DNA of 64,000 nucleotides from the NCBI RefSeq assembly GCF_040581485.1, contig NC_090134.1:16235501-16299500 (forward strand), read 5' to 3'. The translations under genes and the position numbers were made by a program. Of this stretch, positions 25,101 to 40,100 are shown one piece after another (position 1 is the first letter of the stretch; each line of letters begins with the position of its first letter). The stretch comes from Linepithema humile (lineage: Eukaryota > Arthropoda > Insecta > Hymenoptera > Formicidae). Below the pieces are notes generated by a model that was not told the origin of the DNA, searched no databases, and saw nothing but the letters and a program-made list of their open reading frames with translations.

Positions 25101-28100
25101 AAATTGTTTTCACAGTATTATAGCATCTCATGGAAAGAACAAAATGGTACAAAGTGGATTTGGAAAAACATAAAGGAACATTTTATAACGGGATACGTGC
25201 ATTTTTAATACAAAAAGTAGTTACCAATCATGTCAAAATTGTGTGCTATATTGTCATTTCATTATTAATCGCATTGTTAATATGTCAGTTGCGCATCTCA
25301 CAACACAAGGAATCGAAAGTAATCTAGAACGTTCAATGGGAATAGTGAAAAGAAGAAATGGTTCGGAGTGGAATGCACTTTTGACACAGGGAGCATGTTT
25401 TGTTTGGTATTCAATGAAGCGAGATCGAAGAACTGGCGACGTGATTCCGACCACTCTGGAGAACTCAGAGTCAGCGGAGGTACTGGAGGTGCTGCTAGTC
25501 AATCCGGGTAGACTCCGCCCTCATCGGACGACCAATCTACATCCACCATGCAGTGTAATGGGTCTGTCGTCGATTCCAGAAAATATCGCCTCCCGCCTAC
25601 GGGAAGAGAGTGAGCAAGCAGAGGGGGAAGTCGGCCCTTGCACTTCCATTTCGATACTGCTGCTTGCTCTCATGCATTTGTAAGGAGGTGCATCGTAATA
25701 TCCATTCTCATTCATAGATCACCTCCTGTATGCGAACGGCAAGTTTGTCTCTTAATCGTTTAATCACAGATGAAAATTCTTATTTGCGCATTACATATTT
25801 ATATTTGCTGAAATTGATTAGTTTTCAAATAAAATGTGGCATTTTTGAAAGAAGTATTTGCGAGGAGTAGTTTGAATTTCTTTTAATTGTTAAGAATAAA
25901 GGTTTGGATATTTAAGAATAAAGAATAAAAGTTTATAATAGAAAATGAAATAAAAATATTATAATAAGTAATAAAATATTCTTCATGATATATAATAGAG
26001 TAATAATCTATTTAGTTTTTATTTTTTTAATTCATACTTCTGATGAGATATATATGCTTCAGTAAAATTCGAAGGATTATTTATCTAAAATGAGATGTAT
26101 TTGATACAAATCTTCATACTAATTCATTAATATGCATTCTTCACGTACAAACGTTTACATGATGCCGACTATCGATCAAAGTACTGTCATAATAACGGAA
26201 GTTAATCATCCCCATTGTACGGTGATGACAGTGGCAGGTCACAAATTACCACGTAGTTTTGTTTTATTGCGGCAATTTACGGAAAGCAATATATCTCGTT
26301 TACTCATTGAGTGTAATAGGTGTGGTGCAATAACGACAGAAGTAATCTAGTGTCAACAGCAGATAATAAAGGGGTAGTTTATTTAAATTTATGAGAAATA
26401 TTTCTATGATTTTTTAATATATCTCCAAATCTAATTGCCACATGTAAAATGTGAATATTAATTTTAAAAGTAAAATTAGCAAACACATTTAGTAAAATAT
26501 ACAATCAGTAAAAATAATAGCGAGTACCTCGTAGGTATTTATTTCACAGACGATTATATGATTTCCTACTTCGTGATATACTTTAATAAAAATTGATATT
26601 TGTTGTGAGACGATACATATCAGTGAATGTATTAATCATTTATATACTTTTATATATAGGATACTTATTAATTTTAATTATTTAAATAAATTGAAAGAAG
26701 ATTCCGATTTTATTGCTAGATAGTACTAAATTATTAAATTAAAGATATTACAGATTGAATATCATTTTACATAAATTTTTGAGTTTAAAGAAATAGTTGT
26801 TTTAGCACTATTAATTTTTTAATACAATCAAAACTAATTACGTGGATGTGTTTAATTCATTAAAAAAAAATATTCAACAAATACAATATTTATAAAATAA
26901 AACATATTTCAATGCAAATAAATCCAAGAAGAAAAAAATCAAAGACTCAAGGAAAGAGAATTTGCAACTTGAAATTCAAGTATTTTCAAAGAATAGAGGA
27001 TTCCAGAAATTTGTACGGAATAGAAAATAATTTATCTAAAATAGAAGTTTTTTGAAATAAAAATTTTCCATCCTATAATTTTCAGATAGAAAAAGAATAA
27101 CAAGAAGAAAGGGAGACAGCAAGAACTATTTTCAAAGCTTTTTAAGTGCCTAAAAATTCCGAATTCTACATTTCTATATTAATTTGTAGGAGAAATGTAG
27201 AATAAATATTAATTACAAATAATTTGTTACATAAATTTAATAATGTATTTACATAATTTCATTAATATTATAGGTTCGTTTGTTATAAATGAGGCCATTA
27301 CATAGACAGGCAGTTATGTAAACTTTTCTTCTAATAATAAAATAACATCATAGAAATTCACGAAACATATTCCTGCTATGTATGTTGTATATAAAGTTCA
27401 ATTTTTAACTAGATATATGATAAAAATTGTAAATTTTCATTTGACTATAAAATATCTTTGTAGAAATTCAGTTTGATAGTTCATTAGATTACAAATGATT
27501 TCATTACTACGTATTGTGCAATACACTTGATCAATATATTCAATCTATTTACAATTTTGGTGATTTAAAATCGGTAAAAAGTGATATAAATAAATAAGTG
27601 ATATAAAATGTCTGTAAAAGAGTAAAATCCCGATGTAAATCTATTAAATTCATGCTGAATTCTTTCATCTTTTCAGGTATTTCCTGTCAAAAAATATAAT
27701 TAGAAGATTATGCAAACACGATATATAATCCTCATCTTTTGCAACATTCTCTTTTCTTCGTGATACCTTCTTATGCAGATTTCGACATATACATATTTAA
27801 ATACTTCATAGATAATTATTATGTAAACTATTCTTTTATCAACTTTTGTAAAAGTTGACTCTCTTTTTGTATATAGCTATCTTTTGAATATCACATAGTT
27901 TTTAATGCTTATCGCTTATTGAAATTACTTCGTTAAAGAAACAAACCTCCACTAGACGCACAAAGCTGTATAAACTTAGCTTTGTATCGTGAATAAGCAC
28001 AGTGATTATCGCACTTGGCTGTGCATGATAGAGAAGCTTTAATATGTTGTGCCGAATATGTTTTCTACGTTCTAATAGTATTATCTATGAGCATTAAGAG

Positions 28101-28133
28101 ACTTCATACTCCAGGGCAGTCTTTATACTCGCT

Positions 28134-31100
28134 TCATCGTACACTACCTAGTGGAAACCATTCAATCGTTTCATTCGTCAAGTCAAGACGCCCGAGTGGT
28201 AAGCATATACCACCGAGAAATTCATTCTCCTGCAGAGTATCGTGATTCCATATCGTTGCTTCGAGTGTTCTCTCTTTGATTACTTCCAGCGGCATTCTAT
28301 ACTCCAACTAGTTCGATAAAAAATTATTACGTTAAGTTAAACAATATTTATCGCTGGTTGAAACTCGATTTATATCTTACCATTTCCATAAATGACGGAT
28401 AACAATTCTTCTTCACCACTTTCGTTTTCCGTTTCGTCGCCTTCGTAGGATCGGGTTTAAGATATACCTTCACATACGTATTCGGCTCTTGACTGTTCGC
28501 CACTTTGGGGAGTCCTCGAGCGTGACAAACCATGACGGATAAAGTACCGCGAGTATAGTGAAGAGACAATTTGATCTGACCGCTTTGTACGTTGTCTCTA
28601 ACTTTCTTCTCGGCCCACCAGTTTCCAACTAGTATATGAAAATAATACCACTTTTAATATTATTCCATAAATTGCAAACTTTATCACAAGTATCCGCAAT
28701 TAAAACGGAGCTAATTATTAAACAATGCTTTTTAAATAAATTATATTTCATGCATATAACGAGACTTCCTCAATCAACTCCATTTATTTACATTTAATTT
28801 AAGTCTTCATTTCCGAGTGTTATAATAATTATAATCACAAGTCTCATATATATACAAATTTAAATGTATTTAAAAAGTTCAAGATATATGAAAATATATA
28901 CCTTTGACTTTACGCAAACGGATGTCGGCATTCTGTTGGTCTCGTAACAGCGGATGGAAGAAAGTGTACACCAGATCGCTTTGGGAAATTTCGGGTGCCA
29001 TTTTAAATAGGCTTACAAGGAATTTTTCTATATCAGCTCGTCGTTTATCAGCCACTTGTTTAATATTAGAGCGTCCCACGCTCATCCCACTTGGTAAACT
29101 GCGAAACAATCGGAGAAGTTAAGTTCTGTTTATTTTTGGAATGCTAATGACCGACATATTCGTAAACACATTCCCCCATTCGCGCCTCGAAGTAAGAGTA
29201 GCGTACGTATCGTAAGACGATATCATTTTAAAAATAAACAACAGCATATATATATAATATAGTTGATATCAAACGACCGCGTTAAGCAGCAGCGGTATTG
29301 AGAAATCTTTATATAGTAACATCGTCAGCTTAAACAGTGTTTCAATTTGAGTGGGTTGCTGTTTTAATTAATTTTTTTCTGCGATATTTGCTTTTAATGA
29401 ATTTTGTGCCACGTTCATCGCAATTAATCATCGAGTGACCAAGGTTGTTGAATATGAGATATGTCTGATTAATATCGGATAATCTGAAGATAACACATAT
29501 CAAAAGGTGCGACATTTTGCGCTGAGTTTTTGTGTTTGAGATGTCCTACATTTTGTGACATATCGTTTTGTCATATTTTTCAGGATATATTGCGAAATTT
29601 ATGATAATGTACAATCATATACATTTTTGGCGTTAAATGTGATTATATCGCAATTCAATTTCTTGTGAATTTTACATGCGCTTGACATTTTTTTTTTCTG
29701 AAGCAAATACGAGTGATGAGTTTCATTGATACATCTGTGTTGTAAGTAAATTGTTTTCAACAATAATAATTATGCAAATAAGTGTGTTATTTGATAATAT
29801 GTTTCTAGCAAAAGAGAATAATATATATTAAATTTCAGAAAATAAATTATATTCAAGAAATATATCATATTTTCAAGATCTACTCAGCCGTGATTTATCG
29901 ATATATCAAAGTTGTTTTCTTAAAAGTAAGTAATCCCATACAATTTTTATATTATCGTAATATTTAGATTAATATTTTTTAATATTATAAAAATAAGATT
30001 GTTATCAATAGATAATTTAAGAATTTAACGATTTGAATCTGTAATGCAGGCTAAATTATTTTTAAAGGTCTAATAGTAGATTCTAGAAGAAAATGGGTTT
30101 CAAATGGTTTCGAGCACGTCTAAAGATAACGAAGAAGGCGTCTAAAATTCCAGTAATGACCGGTTTATATCGGAGAGTTTCGTACGTTGAATCGTTTACA
30201 TCAACAACACGGAAAAATGAGATTTCAAATGAACAAGTTTTTGAGCACAACGTTCCAGCAGCAAGTATTAATAACAAAAGCATGCAACATGATTCAAAAG
30301 CGGATCTTACAAGTCAATTATCATCATCATCAAGCATTGATTCCAAAGAAAGTAATCATACAGTTGAAAACGCGAAATCTTCTGCTAAAGATTCTACCAT
30401 AAATGGAGAATCATCAACGCATGATAAGAAAGAATTGAATAAAATAAATAAAGATGAAAGTAATGTTTCAGATACAAAGAATCGTGTCAGTTCAGATAAC
30501 GAGCTAGTGATTTAACAAGGGAAAAATGTTTGAAAATGGTTGTATATAAAAATGCACAAAAATGGATATTTTTGTGTCCCAATTTGTACATTTCGTTCTC
30601 TTATACACTTATTATTCGCTTTTATATAGTTTAAGTACTATATTTGAATTAATATTCTTTAATTTTAATTATACATAAACAAATACGCAATAATATATAT
30701 GTTTATATATAAAAAATGTTAACAATAATAGTCTTTAGTATTAGAATAAGTGTATAAGATTATTATAATCCGCAGCACTTGTATTAAACAAGTTTGAGAG
30801 GAAACAATGATAACGAAAAGGATATGTGACTAGCATACATGTGCTTTTTACCTGGTCACTTTAGCAAGTGGAAAATGTATGCATAACTTCTGGTAGAATT
30901 CACAAAACTCTTTGTACGATCGGAACAGGTATGTCGGATCTGCTTGGTTTTTCCGCTGTATCCGTAAAATGTACATGTAATATTTCTCCGGGTCGTAACG
31001 TTTTTGATATCCGTGAACTTGCACGCTTGTCAGTTGACCTTCCTGTTGCATTCTACAAACATACATGTATTAATTGTATAAATAATTACAAACGTATGAT

Positions 31101-34100
31101 TACATTTAATATTGGATGTGTTCATCAAAGTTGATTTTGAAAAAAAAGGCGAACAAGGAAAATATATATTTTATACTTTTCGACTTTTTTAATAAAATTT
31201 TATATCAACCATCACAGTACTTAATGATAGAAAATAACTCACGTATATGTGCGCGGAATGAAGGATAACAATTCCCCTTCGCTGTGATCTCCGGAGAATC
31301 TGAGCTGCGCCAGATTATGTAAAAAGAAGTTAAACTGCGTAAACCAGCTTTTCAACGAACTTTCTATCATCCGAGCGAACGTCGCCGCGGCTTCGGGATT
31401 CGTTTGTCCAGGAAGCAGAGCCTTCTGCACGTAACTAACTGCATCCATGGTCACTCCAGGAATACCGGAGGAGGTCATCTGCGAAATAGTGTACTCGTTC
31501 ATTCTCGCCTTGTTGAAATGATCCTTTATCTCGATGTCGTGCAACTTTTGCGTTATAACACTTTGCTTGTGCAGATCACTGAAGCGATTCTTTTGGGATA
31601 TTAAGTCATTCATGGTGATTTATGATTGAAACGATAAAGTTCGAGTCTTATTTTTATCAGCGTATAGCCTATAGAAATATTAATTCGTCAAATTTATTCA
31701 CTGTCAGTATTTCACTCTTAACACAATTGACTCAGACTGCTGCAGCACACGATATTGTAAGAGTGATAAACACTAATTAGCTACATCATGTATATAGTTT
31801 GTGCTGCGATAGCGGTCTGCTTTCTGATAAAGTTCACGGATAAGTTCTTCCGTTGCGGTTATATTGTTTTCATTATGGAGTGTCAGACCACATAACTCGA
31901 GTTTTTTACTTCAATTCTATGTGTGCAATATAATCCTTGTAAAATTTATATAAAATGCGCTCGTATCTATAATAATAATTAATTTAGAATATGTATCAGT
32001 TTTGATCGTACTAAAAATAAATCTTTCCAAAATGATTTATTTAACTTAATAACAAATATTAGATACAATATTGTGATAAATTTTGATAAATTAACGAAAA
32101 ATCTGTTAGAAACAAAGCAGTTTAGCACACTGTCATTCATTGTTATTTCATGTAAGAAAATATATGACACTTTTAGAATTAAATTTTACTTTTGTAAAGA
32201 CAAAGAATCATGAGAAAGACAACTTATATCCCATAAGCGTTATCATAAAATTTCAGAATGTTGCAGTACGAATTTATAAAAATATATTAGTGCATATATC
32301 TTATTGAACATTATTTGGATTGTAAGTTGCACTTGCATGCAGTGTAATTATTTTACGCAACATAAATATTACAAAACATACCAATCCGAAAAGATGAAGA
32401 ATTAGATTTCCATGTTTCCGCACTATATTAAAAGCTTGACAGCACAAATCCACGAAGTGGTGAAACTTCGCTGACGGTTTAACTCCTCCATTTATAACAT
32501 ACGCCATATCCGATGTCAGCACAAATGGTGTTCTGTCTCTGATTAAAAATATAACGCACAAGATATTACACATAGCTGTATCGCTTTAATTAAAATAGAA
32601 ATATAAAAATATGTATCACTAACGATTAATAAACCATAAAAAAAATTGTGTATGCTCACCTCTTGAAGTTTCCAAACATTTGTGCATCACCAAGGAACTT
32701 TCCGAAGTCAATGTGAAACAAATGACCTGACGTTTTCAGCATAATGTTATCGTTATGTCTATCACAAATTCCTAAAATGTAAGTGGCAACGCTATAGCCG
32801 GCACAAGACGCGGTGAAATTTTCCACCGCTCTCTCGTACTCCAGTTCCGAAGGATTGTGCTTGGCTAACCACTCAGCGATCGGTCGATCCTTAAACGACC
32901 CGGTTAGCCCGAATTCAACTTGGATCCTCCGCAATGTCTCTGCATTCGTTACCATTTCTATCATTCCGCGTTTGTGGCCAGTGGGCACACAGGCGAAAGT
33001 GACCATTTTCAGATCGAGGCCTTCCTTCAACCACAGTTTGTCCATAATGCGAACCATTTGGAGAGTCAACATATCTTGCTGTAAGTCGTCGCCAACCTGA
33101 GAGGCAGAAAATACGATTCGTGCAGACATTGAATACGTTTTCACGTGAAACGACTTTGATAATTGTGGATTATTTCGGAAATGTATACCTTGAAGATCGC
33201 CGGACTTATCACATTGTCGCAACTGAGAAAGTTAATTTTCAACGGGAGAGTGAACGATTGGAAATAGGCACATGTCTGTACGTTGATACCGAACACCAGC
33301 TTACTGGGAGACAGTGGCAAGCATGTGCCGTCATCCTCCATTAACTGGCAGTGTATATTTTGTAAGCCGTTTTTAAGCGTTTCCACTCGTAACGAATCCT
33401 TCACAATTTTAATATTTTCAGCTACTTCGTGCAGGTTCTGTAAAAAGATGCGACTTGAAGTATCTGGTCTTCCTGGTTACATTCTTTCTTTCTCGTTAAA
33501 TAATTGAAACGTAAAAACATACTTTAACAAGTAATTGTTGAGTGAGAAAACTCTTTCTCAGTGCATCTCCAATAACAGCCAGCAACGCTCTTAACATTAA
33601 CTGCAATCTTCGGTGATAGCGAGCGTAACTGATAGCTTTGTCATCTTCCGCGGTAATTTCAGAAGAATTCTAAAAAAACAAATGCACTTTATTAATAATG
33701 CGCCTATTTTTATAATATTTATGTTGATGATATGAATTGCATAAAGCAGCTACTACTTTTACATGCTTAGGTGTAGAAATAAATTCTTTCTGACTTTCGA
33801 TGTCTTTATTGATTCAAAGCTGCTAAATTTCTATCACGGCGACATCCAAAAAAAAAAAACAAAATTTATTTTTACACCTAATACAAAAATAAGTGATTTC
33901 CCAGTCCGATTAATATCTTATTAACGCTCAGTGGATGCGCAAGCTATTAATAATGTTACCAACGCCGATGATCCAACCTGTACCTGGGGACTTTGTCCCG
34001 GCAGCGCTTGAGTTAGCAACCAGTAGATGTGATGGGCCACTCTCGGTGAAAGTAAGGCACGCTCTAACAAGAACCGAGTCAGAGGTGAGGCTTCGTACGT

Positions 34101-37100
34101 CTCGTGTTTCATTGCTTGAAGTAGCTGCGGCAGATAATCGACGAGTTCATCGTTGCTCAGCTCGCGGATCCATTCAACTGCCATCTCTCTGACTTTCATA
34201 TCTGGGAAACTGTAAGAAGAAATGCGGTAATTTGCGAGACACATCTGCGTGGATGACAAATAGAGAAATAATTTCTATAAAATATATAATACCATGGTAA
34301 AAGTAATTGTAAGGCTTGCACTGGAGGCAGTGGACTCCAGACTCGGAGCGACGCGTGTAAGTCCGGTAAGCACGCCCAATCCCAACTGTGCGCAGCTAAT
34401 AATACTTTAGGTAGAGCTTCGGGTCTGTCGTGTAAGTAATGTCTTTTCTCCCATAAAATTTCCCGTTCGTCGACGGGCGGTCTAGAAAAAGAACAAGAAT
34501 CAGCTTTTGCAAAGTACAGTAAAAGAGTCTCGAGTCTATTTTTATTTATAATTGTCATGCCATTTAGAGCGTACCTCGAAAATGTATCCTGCTGCGTGAT
34601 ATCTATTAATAGCTCCTGCGTGTTCTGATCTAACGAATTAAAATCTAACGACTCCACATCGTAATCTCTCAATTCCGTGGGGAACAACACCTTTCCACCG
34701 TAATCTGGTAGTTCTACTCCGATAATGGGATGCGTGTCGCCGCGCGGGTGAATTCCAGGCGCTGGCGCCGGACCTAATCGTTTGTCTGCAAGGGCTGGCC
34801 AAAGGGACAGAAAAAAACTCCCTTGGCTCATAACGCTATAATTAAAATGAAGATACATAAAAGTGTGCGTATGACGCAAAGAAACGTATGTGACAATGTA
34901 ACATCTCATCGGAGAGAAAAAGCTGGATGAGGAGCAATTTTTGAGATGCGGCAAATTATTCGTCTCTTACCCGTCGTAATCGAAGAACTGTATGGCACCC
35001 CATCCGAGCTCTTCCTTCTGCATTGCGTTCTCTGCGGATGAATTTGACTCGTGCTCTGCGGGTTGCAACGTTCGTCCGTAAAGAACTAGCACGAGTCTGG
35101 CTTCTCTTGGTACTTGACACACACTTATTCCGTGAAATTCCAACCTTAAAAGACATATCATTTATGTTACATTTATCTGACGTCAGAAAGACGTTGCAAA
35201 TGCGTGTTTGCGCTTACCATGAGTTAAATAAAATCCGCGGATGATAGTTTGTACTGACAGTCATCGGCTCCGACAAAACTGGATTCCCGACCGGTCTGGT
35301 TCCATGGAAGATTTGAGCTGCCACTATATAATCATCGTGTTTCCACGAGGTTGGTAGCCTGTGCAGAGCCCCAACGCGCACCAGAATAGTATCAATTACC
35401 TCTGACGAAATCAGCGTATCTATTCAATGGAAATAAATTACGAACGTATTTCTACAAAGTACTTTTTACGAAAGAATCAATTCTCTTACTTGTCGGAAAT
35501 TCGCCTTTGCTGCTCAGCTGAAAATCGACTCTAAACGCATGACAGTACGTCTCGACGAGTTCTTGGATAGCATCGCGAATTTTGTGACAATGGGAGGAAA
35601 TCACATCGGGGAACTTTTTTCTCAGAGTGACTACAGCGTAATCGCCATCCTCGTGTATGATCTCTGGTTTCTTGCATTCTATGTTAGCTGTGTGAGCTTG
35701 TGGTAGAAATTGGCAGCAAGCGTTTACGAAGTTGTCGACGGCCTCCGTGGTTTCGACCGTCTCAATACTTCCCATTAAGGCACACACTGCTTTTACAGCT
35801 TGTACTACGCCGTGCGGTTGAAGTTGAGGTAGTAAAGCAGAACCTTGATTGGTGGTTGCCAATTGTTGCGCCGCGGTCTCCACGCGTTCCATTTCTTTCT
35901 CTACTGTCTCTGTGATAAACAAAGTAGAACATTTATACAAATGTACGACAAGAAAGGCATATTTTTGTATATGCTAGAGTTATACCTAATAAAATAATTA
36001 ATGTATCATATGAAATAGGCTGCGAGGGTTCATTCGGTAGAATATCTTCTAATCTTAGACACTGATCACGATTGTCATCTTGCAGCTGGAGAAGAAACGG
36101 TAGCATGAGTATTTAAATGTAGCCGAATGTTTAAGTAGCGGCATGATACTGACTGTTCGTGCGATGGATTGCTTAATTTGTGCCCTGCTCATTACAGCTA
36201 ACTCGATATCTTTTTCTAATTTGATGCACTGATGTATGTATTCGTATTGTGCTAAAGTCGTGTTAGGTGCCAGGTATTCAGCTAGTCCCCATACTCTCAA
36301 ACAATACTTTTCTACATTCACTGTATCTTCGTCCTCCAAGGAACAGGCGACATTCAAAATAACGTGCTCCACGCTGCAGTTCACTGCAACATAATATTTC
36401 AATTAATATATGATGCAATCGTTAAGATTTTAAAACAAATTCTTGCAACTTACCATTACAAGTGAAAGAAATAGATTGTGCAGGATCTTTGTCGTTATTA
36501 ACTAATTGCGGATGAACTACTAATTTTATACTTGTACCGTCTGGATACAAGTTCTCCATCATTGGACTGACAACGTATCCAATATTTGTACCAGGATCAT
36601 TAAACGGAAACTCGCCTTGAATTATTTCAGATGAAATTGAATTATAAACAATGAAAAGATAAATTATTTAAAATGTGCCCGCTAAAACATTGTTTTCCAC
36701 TAACCTCGTATAGATTTTATCATTTCGTGAAACGCTTTCAGATCACAATCATGAAGAGATGATCTAGTTTTCTTAACTCTTACATTTTCGTATAATCGCG
36801 TTTGATGCTTTTGCTGTAAATAATATATTAAAGTATAATGATTATTTCGTAAAAAAAGAAGAAAAACAACTATTTTCGAAACTCACTCGACGATCTAAAG
36901 AAGTTTTCCGTCTTTCTATGGTATTCCATGCAGCCGAATTTCGAGGAGGCAATGGAGGTGGTGCGGCTGGCGACAAGGCTGGCGATTTTGCAGATTTCTC
37001 CACAGCGGCGTAAACCGGATCCGAGTTGACGCTTTCGTTTGTACTGTACATGTAATCAAACGGATCGAATGGATCGTATACACTGCCACTAACCTGCGAC

Positions 37101-40100
37101 TGTGAATCTGTAAAAATTGATACATAATAAGAACAAAATAACAAAATCTACTTACATAACAAACATTTTTCCGTTAAAAATTACATTATTTTGTACAACA
37201 CTATAATTTATTAACAAGTTTTGTGCCGCGTAAGCCAGTTTATACTGAACTTTGTGTTTAGATTGCTCGATATTATCGTTATTAGGAGAAATTATTATAA
37301 AATTTCATAATATTAATTGATGTATAATTATCACGTATAATGTTATCATGTTAATGAATTGTTGATGATTTATGTGGCACAGCAATCTCCACTTTTGCAA
37401 ATATATATGTATATCTTACAAAAACATATATAATAAATTCGATAATGAGTCAATCCATGCGGTATAAATAAAAGTATAAATAAATGTAAAATCAACGTGA
37501 AAAATATTAATGTGTTAAATGATATTCGACAGTTTACCATTTTTGTGTTCTTGCGTTGAATCATGTCCACAGTCAGTCTTAATAAGTAAAGGATCAAACG
37601 CCTCCAATACACTAACTCGCGCATTTGGCTTGTCCTCTATGTGCTCAAAACTATTTAAATCTATAAGATTGCTATTTGGTTTTTTCTCTATCACTTTTAA
37701 TACGTTCAACTGTTCATCATCCTTAGAGAACGCCGATGCTGATGGAGCACATATGGCAGGTGTAACGGTTGGTCTATAATTCATAGGCAATGGAGGAATC
37801 TAAAAAAGAAATGCAACATTTAAGATAACATTCCAGGTGATTTCGTTTTCGTCATGCATTGGCCTATATGAAGTTAGCCCCCCATTTTTCGATTTTGAAT
37901 ATTTTTTTAGTTGTTCCAGGTTGTTCTACGTTTGTTCTATATTGTTCCAAAGTTATGAGCAAAAAAATCAAAAAACATGACGGGAAAAGCAAAAAAACGA
38001 TTTATTTTTGTGGCCACCCATTTTTTAAAAAATTCAAATTTTTTTGCTGTTCTGGATTGTTCTAATTGTTCTAAACATTGTTCTAAAATATTAATCCCCC
38101 TAAAAAAGAATTTAAAAAGATATAGCAAAAAATAGCATTAAGCGTCCAAATAGTATTTTTACATTTATCGCTATTATTATATTATGTTTTGACACCAAAT
38201 TACATATTTAAGCTAAAAACGAATAGAACAACCCAGAACAACTCTCAGTTTCACCAGAACAAACATATAAAAGGCACTTTACTCTTGAAGGTAGAGAATT
38301 ATTTTATCTTTTTCGACCGATAATGTTACATCAGCGACACTAAAACCTAGAACAATGAGAAATAGACACAGAACAATCCGGAACAACTCTCAGTTTTGTC
38401 AGAACAAACGTTTAAAGAGCACTTTACTCTTGAAGATAGAGAATTATTTTGTCTTTTTCGACCGATAATGTTACATCAGCGACACTAAAACCTAGAACAA
38501 TGAGAAATAGACACAGAACAATCCAGAGCAACTCTCAGTTTTGTCAGAACAAACGTTTAAAGAGCACTTTACTCTTGAAGGTAGAGAATTATTTTGTCTT
38601 TTTCGACCGATAATGTTACATCAGCGACATTAAAACCTAGAACAATGAGAAATAGACACAGAACAATCCGGAACAACTCTTAGTTTTGTCAGAAAAAACG
38701 TTTAAAGAGCACTTTACTCTTGAAGATAGAGAATTATTTTGTCTTTTTCGACCGATAATGTTACATCAGCGACACTAAAACCTAGAACAATGAGAAATAG
38801 ACACAGAACAATCCGGAACAACTCTCAGTTTTGTCAGAACAAACGTTTAAAGAGCACTTTACTCTTGGAGATAGTTTTTTTTTTTTTACTGATAACGTCG
38901 CATTAACGACACTAGAAATATATAAAAGACATTCTTGAATATAAATATTTATGACATTTTTTCTTTTTTTTTTGTTTTAAAAAACGTATAGTTTCCAAGA
39001 TATTTTACTTTACATTACTTTAAATTAAATGTTTAACTTTTAATTTTATGCGTCTTTAGATCAATGATCCAGATTCTTTTTGGAATGCTTGATTAAAGTG
39101 AGTTTTCTTACCTCTCACGCTTAAGGTCTTGTACGTGTATATATAATTAAATTCCAATTCCAATTTTTCTACAATTGATTAAAATTGTAAGATTTTTTTT
39201 CTATAAAAATTGTTTTTGTAATTTTTTTTAGTTTTAATATTTTTTATTTTTTAAAATGTTTTTTAATTGTTTTTAATGTTTTCAAATTAAAAAAAATTTT
39301 TTTATAGTTTTAAGTTTTATAGTTTTTATAATTTTAAGGTTTTGGAGTTTATATTATCTATAACCGCAAAATTATTATATATATATATATATATATATAT
39401 TGTATAAATTTTTAAGTTTTTATTTATATACATATACTTCTAGGTTTATTTCTATATTATTCATAATATGTACTGGTTTTTATGATGTAACAGTTTTACT
39501 GATGTAACATTATCGGTCGAAAAAGACAAAATAATTCTCTATCTTCAAGAGTAAAGTGCTCTTTAAACGTTTGTTCTGACAAAACTGAGAGTTGTTCCGG
39601 ATTGTTCTGTGTCTATTTCTCATTGTTCTAGGTTTTAGTGTCGCTGATGTAATATTATCGGTCGAAAAAGACAAAATAATTCTCTACCTTCAAGAGTAAA
39701 GTGCTCTTTAAACGTTTGTTCTGACAAAACTAAGAGTTGCTCCGGATTGTTCTGTGTCTATTTCTCATTGTTCTAGGTTTTAGTGTCGCTGATGTAACAT
39801 TATCGGTCGAAAAAGACAAAATAATTCTCTATCTTCAAGAGTAAAGTGCTCTTTAAACGTTTGTTCTGACAAAACTGAGAGTTGCTCCGGATTGTTCTGT
39901 GTCTATTTCTCATTGTTCTAGGTTTTAGTGTCGCTGATGTAACATTATCGGTCGAAAAAGACAAAATAATTCTCTATCTTCAAGAGTAAAGTGCTCTTTA
40001 AACGTTTGTTCTGACAAAACTGAGAGTTGTTCCGGATTGTTCTGTGTCTATTTCTCATTGTTCTAGGTTTTAGTGTCGCTGATGTAATATTATCGGTCGA

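Larger units (their letters stand above)
17527..28133. other. 10.6-kb gene-free region between cad and the PI3K gene
   Basis: No coding frame with recognisable homology. AT-rich, with islands of balanced composition at about 21740-22200, 22660-22880, 23280-23480 and 25330-25740, which could hold cad enhancers. A tandem AGTCCGT minisatellite (19276-19315) and a (CA)n tract (20803-20860) occur. The 3' end and polyadenylation site of the PI3K gene must lie just below 28134. Confidence 0.6.

Noticed and set aside
25243..25683. 146-codon plus-strand frame
   Set aside because: No family resemblance; overlaps the block duplicated from the cad leader region, so more likely regulatory or leader DNA.
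31479..31613. Open frame extending the PI3K exon upstream of 31478
   Set aside because: Homology to class II PI3-kinases starts exactly after the TTTCGCAG acceptor; the extra codons would break the LFGL-MTSSGIP junction.
37859..38128. Paired small frames repeated at 41155-41424
   Set aside because: Mirror copies exist only because the foldback arms are inverted duplicates; low-complexity Lys/Phe-rich translation.
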